Below are positions 13,716 to 16,404 of a stretch of DNA of 16,404 bases, piece after piece (the stretch's first letter is position 1; each line of letters opens with the position of its first letter). The stretch is taken from assembly GCA_964250215.1 (NCBI GenBank), contig CAXUEX010000060.1:1-16404 (forward strand), in the 5' to 3' direction. The DNA is from DAIDJM01 sp964250215. Its GTDB lineage: Bacteria > Pseudomonadota > Alphaproteobacteria > Acetobacterales > Acetobacteraceae. The notes under the pieces were generated by a model, which saw only the letters and a program-made list of their open reading frames with translations, was not told the DNA's origin and searched no databases. The translations under genes and the position numbers were made by a program.

Positions 13716-14138
13716 TCAGCCGCTGCGGCCGAGTGCGGCGAGATATAGGCCCATGGTGCTCTTCCAAAGATTGCCGACGAGCGCCTGCTGCGTTTCGGTA
13801 TCCGCCACTTTCGTGAGCTCGCCTTCGATTTCCACGGCATTGCCGTCAGGCGCGCGTTCGCGTGGCGGCGGGACGACGGTGGCGATGGGGGGCAGCGTGC
13901 CCGCGAGATGCGCCGGATCTGTGCGCGAAGGCGCGGCGGATGCATTTGCGGCGGGTGCACTTGCGAGATATTGCGAAAAAGGGACCAGATCGCGCGGCTC
14001 ATAGCGCGGCGTGTTGGCGTTGGCGATGTTTTGCGCGAGCACCTGCTGCCGCTGATCGAGCCAGGAGAAACGCTGTTCCGCAAGGGCGAAGAAATCGCCG
14101 TGCGGGGCCGATGGGAGTGCGCCGCCTATCTCGATCAT
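13716..14138 (-). CDS. flgB: Flagellar proximal rod protein FlgB
   Basis: 140 residues. The N-terminal axial helix with RFSWLDQRQQVLAQNIANANTPRYEPRDLVPF is the FlgB signature; the middle (about 58-95) is an alanine/proline-rich linker; the C-terminal helix (LTKVADTETQQALVGNLWKSTMGLYLAALGRSG) matches FlgB ends. It forms the base of the rod on FliE and is the first gene of the minus-strand flagellar operon. The start at 14138 has a strong GGGAGG seven bases upstream, but the same bases pair in the hairpin at 14146-14160. Upstream lies a 103-base divergent region to the plus-strand genes, with no sigma-54 or sigma-28 pattern that I could support. Confidence 0.95.
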   Translation of the reverse strand: MIEIGGALPSAPHGDFFALAEQRFSWLDQRQQVLAQNIANANTPRYEPRDLVPFSQYLASAPAANASAAPSRTDPAHLAGTLPPIATVVPPPRERAPDGNAVEIEGELTKVADTETQQALVGNLWKSTMGLYLAALGRSG

Positions 14139-14145
14139 GCTTGCC

Positions 14146-14160
14146 TCCCGAAATACGGGA
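14146..14160 (-). promoter_or_regulatory. Hairpin covering the flgB ribosome binding site
   Basis: Minus-strand transcript: UCCCG-uauuu-CGGGA followed by GGCAAGC and the flgB AUG. The 3' arm CGGGA is the first part of the ribosome site CGGGAGG. A 5-bp, GC-rich stem would partly hide the site, allowing control by RNA folding or a binding factor. Confidence 0.4.
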
Positions 14161-14241
14161 TGAAAGTGGCAAGTCGGGATTGATAAAATCTGAATCGGGC
14201 CGCTGACGGATTGCTAACCGGGTGGTGCGAGATTTGCCGCT

Positions 14242-14511
14242 ATGCGCATGGCGGCTTTCGGCAACGGCGGTGAGGCGGCGCGGCTGGCGGATGGGATCGC
14301 ACGCTCGCTTTCCGTGGCTCGGGCCTTGGTGCGCGGCGGCCGGCAGGTGGATCTCGCGGGTATTCAGGACGGGGTGGGCCGGCTTTGCGCGAAATCGCTG
14401 GACCTGGAGCCGGCGGAGGCGCGGGCGATGTTGCCGGCCTTGGAAGAGGTGCGATTGCAGCTCGATGCCCTGACTGGGGCGATGCTGGCGGCGGCGGGGG
14501 ACTGCTCCTGA
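14242..14511 (+). CDS. Small helical protein of unknown function in the flagellar cluster
   Basis: 89 residues, first gene of the plus-strand arm. No family is recognised. The sequence predicts an almost entirely helical protein with heptad-like hydrophobic spacing: AARLADGIARSLSVARALV, then VGRLCAKSLDLEPAEARAMLPALEEVRLQLDALTGAMLAAAG. It has no membrane span or signal. Size, helicity and position directly upstream of fliO/fliP suggest a cytoplasmic flagellar accessory protein or export chaperone similar in kind to FliT; that is inference. The ATG at 14242 (a second ATG two codons later is possible) has no strong ribosome site. The stop at 14509-14511 precedes fliO with a few bases between or overlapping, depending on the fliO start. 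Confidence 0.65.
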   Translation: MRMAAFGNGGEAARLADGIARSLSVARALVRGGRQVDLAGIQDGVGRLCAKSLDLEPAEARAMLPALEEVRLQLDALTGAMLAAAGDCS

Positions 14512-14516
14512 GCGGA

Positions 14517-14765
14517 TTGTGGGGCGAGGCAGGCACGGCCACGCTGGCGCTGGCGGCGGTGCTGCTTCTGGTGCTGGGCGCTGGCCGCATCGCGCGGCGG
14601 GCGACGCCGGGATTCGTGGTGCAGGATGCGTCGGTTCTACGGGTGCGCGGGGCGGTGTCGCTCGGGCCGCGTCGGCGGATTTATCTGGTGGAGGCGGAGG
14701 GCGCGCGGGCGCTGATTGTGACCGGCGGCGGCGCGGATCTGGCGCTGTTGCTGCCGCCGTCGTGA
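14517..14765 (+). CDS. fliO: Flagellar biosynthesis protein FliO
   Basis: 82 residues with the FliO pattern: one N-terminal membrane span (ATLALAAVLLLVLGAG), then a small beta-rich cytoplasmic domain, VLRVRGAVSLGPRRRIYLVEAEGARALIVTGG, where G-P-R-R-R-I-x-L-V-E matches the L-x-x-x-x-x-x-L-V-x-x-x/G-x-x-x-x-L-V/I-G core of FliO. FliO helps assemble the FliP ring and is often poorly conserved. The start is uncertain: TTG at 14517 is chosen because it lies directly before the span; CTG codons at 14502-14510 overlap the upstream stop, and TTG at 14385 would overlap the upstream gene with a glycine-rich extension. There is no ATG in a sensible place. The stop overlaps the fliP ATG by one base (TGATG). 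Confidence 0.75.
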   Translation: MWGEAGTATLALAAVLLLVLGAGRIARRATPGFVVQDASVLRVRGAVSLGPRRRIYLVEAEGARALIVTGGGADLALLLPPS

Positions 14766-15553
14766 TGCGGTTGCTGTTTCGCCCCGTCCACCATGCTTTG
14801 CAGGGCCTTCCTCCGCCGCCTCGCGGGAGAGGATCCTTGCTCTTGGCGTTGCTGCTGCTCGTGCCGTGCGGGGCGGTGGCGCAATCCGTCACGATCGATC
14901 TGGGGCACGCGGGCGATGCCGGCACCACGGGTCGGCTGGTGCAGATCACGGCGCTGTTCACGGTGCTGTCGCTGGCGCCTAGCCTGCTGGTGATGGTGAC
15001 GGCGTTCACGCGCATCGTGATCGTGCTTTCGCTGCTGCGCGGCGCGCTGGGGGCGCAGGGCACGCCGCCGAACACGGTGCTGATCGGGCTGGCGCTGTTC
15101 CTGACGTTCTTCGTGATGCAGCCGGCGCTGGATCAGGCCTGGAACGGCGCGATTCTGCCGATGACGCAGGGCAAGCTGCTGGAACTGGATGCGTTGCGGC
15201 TGGCGGCCGAACCGTTCCGACACTTCATGGGGGCGAACGTGCGGCCGGCCGATCTGCTGCTGTTCAAGGATCTGGGGCATCTCGTCCCAGGCGATCCGGC
15301 GCATCCGGCTTGGCGGGCATTGATCCCGGCCTTTCTGGTAGGCGAATTGCGGCGGGCGTTCGAGATGGGGTTTCTGCTCTACCTGCCGTTCACGGTGATC
15401 GATCTGGTGGTTTCCAGCGTGCTGATGTCGCTGGGCATGATGATGCTGCCGCCGGGCGGCGTTTCGTTGCCGTTCAAGCTGATCTTCTTTGTGATGGTGG
15501 ATGGCTGGCGCATGGTGGCGGGGGGGCTGACTCAGAGTTTTGCGACCGGCTGA
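14765..15553 (+). CDS. fliP: Flagellar export gate protein FliP
   Basis: 262 residues from the ATG that overlaps the fliO stop. A signal peptide is followed by four membrane spans, with the FliP signatures FTRIVIVLSLLR (81-92), PPNTVLIGLALFLTFFVM (101-118) and PFKLIFFVMVDGW (236-248). FliP forms the pentameric core of the export gate. The cleavage site is probably after AVAQ (residue 40). Before the hydrophobic core of the signal lies an unusual leader, RPVHHALQGLPPPPRGRG, which is the translation of a two-hairpin intergenic repeat (14781-14836). TTG at 14837 is an attractive alternative start: GAGAGGA lies just upstream and it would give a compact signal peptide and a 238-residue protein, closer to other FliPs. 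The sequence alone does not decide. Confidence 0.93.
   Translation: MRLLFRPVHHALQGLPPPPRGRGSLLLALLLLVPCGAVAQSVTIDLGHAGDAGTTGRLVQITALFTVLSLAPSLLVMVTAFTRIVIVLSLLRGALGAQGTPPNTVLIGLALFLTFFVMQPALDQAWNGAILPMTQGKLLELDALRLAAEPFRHFMGANVRPADLLLFKDLGHLVPGDPAHPAWRALIPAFLVGELRRAFEMGFLLYLPFTVIDLVVSSVLMSLGMMMLPPGGVSLPFKLIFFVMVDGWRMVAGGLTQSFATG
14781..14836. repeat. Two-hairpin repeat, copy C, inside the fliP 5' end
   Basis: Aligns with copy A (2838-2890) over nearly its whole length: shared GTCC/CTCC-ACCATGCT, GCA-GG, CCTCC, CTCGCG/TTCGCG and GGAGGATC-type blocks, roughly three bases in four identical by eye. Hairpin 1 has decayed; hairpin 2 survives as CTCC/GGAG. It encodes FliP residues of about 6-24 in the ATG-started reading. 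Confidence 0.6.
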
Positions 15554-15590
15554 AGGGATGCGCGTTATTCGCCTGAAGGAGAACGCGATC

Positions 15591-15860
15591 ATGGAAAATT
15601 CCGAGACGCTCATTCAGCGCGATGCCGAGGAGCAGAATACCGGAAATCACAAAACAGAAGGGGCAAAGGACGCGGGCGGCGCCGACCGGTTCGGCGGCAC
15701 GCGCGCCGGGGCGCAGAATGTCGAGCGGCCGGTGACGAACATCGAAAAGGCCACGGATGTGGATCGGGTGGCGCCGCTGGAGGACCGGCTCAGCGAAGAT
15801 GTGAGCGTGAACGGCCCTGCGGAGCGGGCGCCGGAGCGCGACGAGCGGGGCCGGATGTGA
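15591..15860 (+). CDS. Small charged protein of unknown function
   Basis: 89 residues, start at 15591 supported by AAGGAG nine bases upstream; in-frame ATG codons at 15558 and earlier lack this. It is very rich in Glu, Asp, Arg, Asn and Gln (NSETLIQRDAEEQ, EDRLSEDVS, RAPERDERGRM), with no hydrophobic core, membrane span or Cys, so it is probably disordered in the cytoplasm. The first third uses more A/T at third positions than neighbouring genes. No family is recognised. It begins 37 bases after fliP and could be read from the same message, but nothing in its sequence ties it to the flagellum. It ends 21 bases before the convergent tRNA gene. Confidence 0.55.
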   Translation: MENSETLIQRDAEEQNTGNHKTEGAKDAGGADRFGGTRAGAQNVERPVTNIEKATDVDRVAPLEDRLSEDVSVNGPAERAPERDERGRM

Positions 15861-15881
15861 ACTGAACGCCTAAGGCGGGTA

Positions 15882-15964
15882 TGCGGCCGAGAAGACTCGA
15901 ACTTCCACAGGGTTTCCCCCACAAGCACCTCAAGCTTGCGCGTCTACCATTCCGCCACGGCCGC
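15882..15964 (-). tRNA. tRNA-Leu (anticodon GAG)
   Basis: On the minus strand the acceptor arms GCGGCCG (plus 15958-15964) and CGGCCGC (plus 15883-15889) pair perfectly, with discriminator A at 15882. The anticodon arm CAAGC-TTGAGGT-GCTTG gives anticodon GAG, reading CUC/CUU. A long variable arm (GGG...CCC) and the T arm GAAG-TTCGAGT-CTTC complete a class II leucine tRNA. CCA is not encoded, so it is added after transcription. Confidence 0.95.
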
Positions 15965-15976
15965 GCGGAGCCCGGG

Positions 15977-16005
15977 GCTATAACCGATGGATGCTGCCGC
16001 TTCAA
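15977..16005 (-). promoter_or_regulatory. Predicted promoter of tRNA-Leu
   Basis: Minus strand: TTGAAG (plus 16000-16005), 17 bases, TATAGC (plus 15977-15982), about 14 bases before the mature tRNA 5' end. Each box matches consensus at 4 of 6 bases. The -35 box lies within the first codons of lipB on the other strand. Confidence 0.45.
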
Positions 16006-16404
16006 TTGACGGGCTCACCGCCCTAGCACCGCGGTGGCGCCGGTCGGCCGGGCTGGTGCCTTACGAGGCCGCCGTGGCGCGGATGCGGCAGGACGTGGCG
16101 GAGATCGCGGAAGGCGGGGCGGAGTGCGTGTGGCTGCTGGAGCACCCGGCACTGTACACGGCCGGCAGTTCGGCGCGGGACGCCGATTTGGCCGCGCCTG
16201 GACGGCTGCCGGTGCACCGGAGCGGGCGCGGCGGACAGTGGACGTATCACGGGCCGGGACAGCGCGTGGCTTACGTGATGCTGGATTTGACTCGGCCGCA
16301 TGGGCGCGTGCCGGCGCGCGATCTGCATTTGTATGTGCAGGGACTGGAGGATTGGGTGATTGCGGCGCTGGCTTTGCTTGGCGTGCGGGGGGAGCGGCGA
16401 GAAG
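15987..16404 (+). CDS. lipB: Octanoyl-[acyl carrier protein]:protein octanoyltransferase LipB (5' part)
   Basis: 139 codons are visible; the gene runs off the window end. LipB moves octanoate from acyl carrier protein to the lipoyl domains of 2-oxoacid dehydrogenases and the glycine cleavage H protein, the first step of lipoate synthesis in the cytoplasm. The family signature is clear: LVPYEAAVARM (23-33), VWLLEHPALYTAGSSA (48-63), then HRSGRGGQWTYHGPGQ (77-92), which binds the acyl chain, and VAYVMLDL (94-101). The catalytic Cys and Lys would lie beyond the window. The ATG at 15987 gives a leader of about 20 residues before the conserved fold; no ribosome site is seen, and an ATG four bases on leads to an early stop. 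Its start region overlaps the predicted tRNA promoter on the opposite strand. Confidence 0.92.
   Translation, partial: MDAAASIDGLTALAPRWRRSAGLVPYEAAVARMRQDVAEIAEGGAECVWLLEHPALYTAGSSARDADLAAPGRLPVHRSGRGGQWTYHGPGQRVAYVMLDLTRPHGRVPARDLHLYVQGLEDWVIAALALLGVRGERRE

Noticed and set aside
14139..14241. Sigma-54 or sigma-28 flagellar promoter between flgB and the unknown gene
   Set aside because: TGGCAAGTCGGGATTGA looked promising, but the GG/GC spacing of sigma-54 sites is not met, and no sigma-28 pair was found.
1..16404. CRISPR array, insertion sequence or prophage
   Set aside because: No regularly spaced repeats, transposase or phage-like frames were seen on either strand.

Overview
The window is very GC-rich and its open frames carry G or C at most third codon positions, which fits an alphaproteobacterium. 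Three things point to the order Rhodospirillales, most likely the family Acetobacteraceae: the flagellar order flgB-flgC-fliE-fliQ-fliR-flhB followed by a CckA-type hybrid kinase, the PhoR-type kinase with an NRDE/TANGO2 gene, and the hydroxynitrile-lyase-type cupin. The genus cannot be set from the sequence alone. No prophage, insertion sequence or CRISPR array is visible.

Layout: 1-2812 (+) holds the 3' end of a penicillin-binding-protein-activator-like gene, a PhoR-like histidine kinase and an NRDE-family gene, tightly spaced. 2904-4163 (-) is a glutamate dehydrogenase, divergent from 4277-6009 (+), a lipid-kinase-like gene overlapping a metallophosphoesterase gene. 6034-8453 (-) looks like a metal-transport island: a 63-residue single-span membrane protein coupled to an atypical NRAMP-family transporter, behind a promoter with an embedded inverted repeat, and preceded by an MgtC-family gene. 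8619-9014 (+) is a small cupin with the exact metal-ligand spacing of cupin hydroxynitrile lyases.

9261-15553 is a divergent flagellar locus. On the minus strand flgB, flgC, fliE, fliQ, fliR and flhB (rod base, export gate and switch) run into the CckA-like hybrid kinase. On the plus strand an unknown helical protein, fliO and fliP complete the export apparatus. 15591-16404 holds a small charged unknown protein, tRNA-Leu(GAG) on the minus strand, and the 5' part of lipB.

Less expected content: (i) three copies of a two-hairpin intergenic repeat, one of which is translated as the N-terminus of FliP; (ii) two tracts of the same heptamer family, one forming the C-terminal tail of the PhoR-like kinase and one filling the fliR-flhB gap; (iii) an NRAMP protein lacking the usual metal-binding Asn and Met, beside MgtC, which suggests a hard-cation (perhaps Mg2+) system; (iv) FlhB with NPEH instead of NPTH at the autocleavage site; (v) a hairpin that would cover the flgB ribosome binding site.
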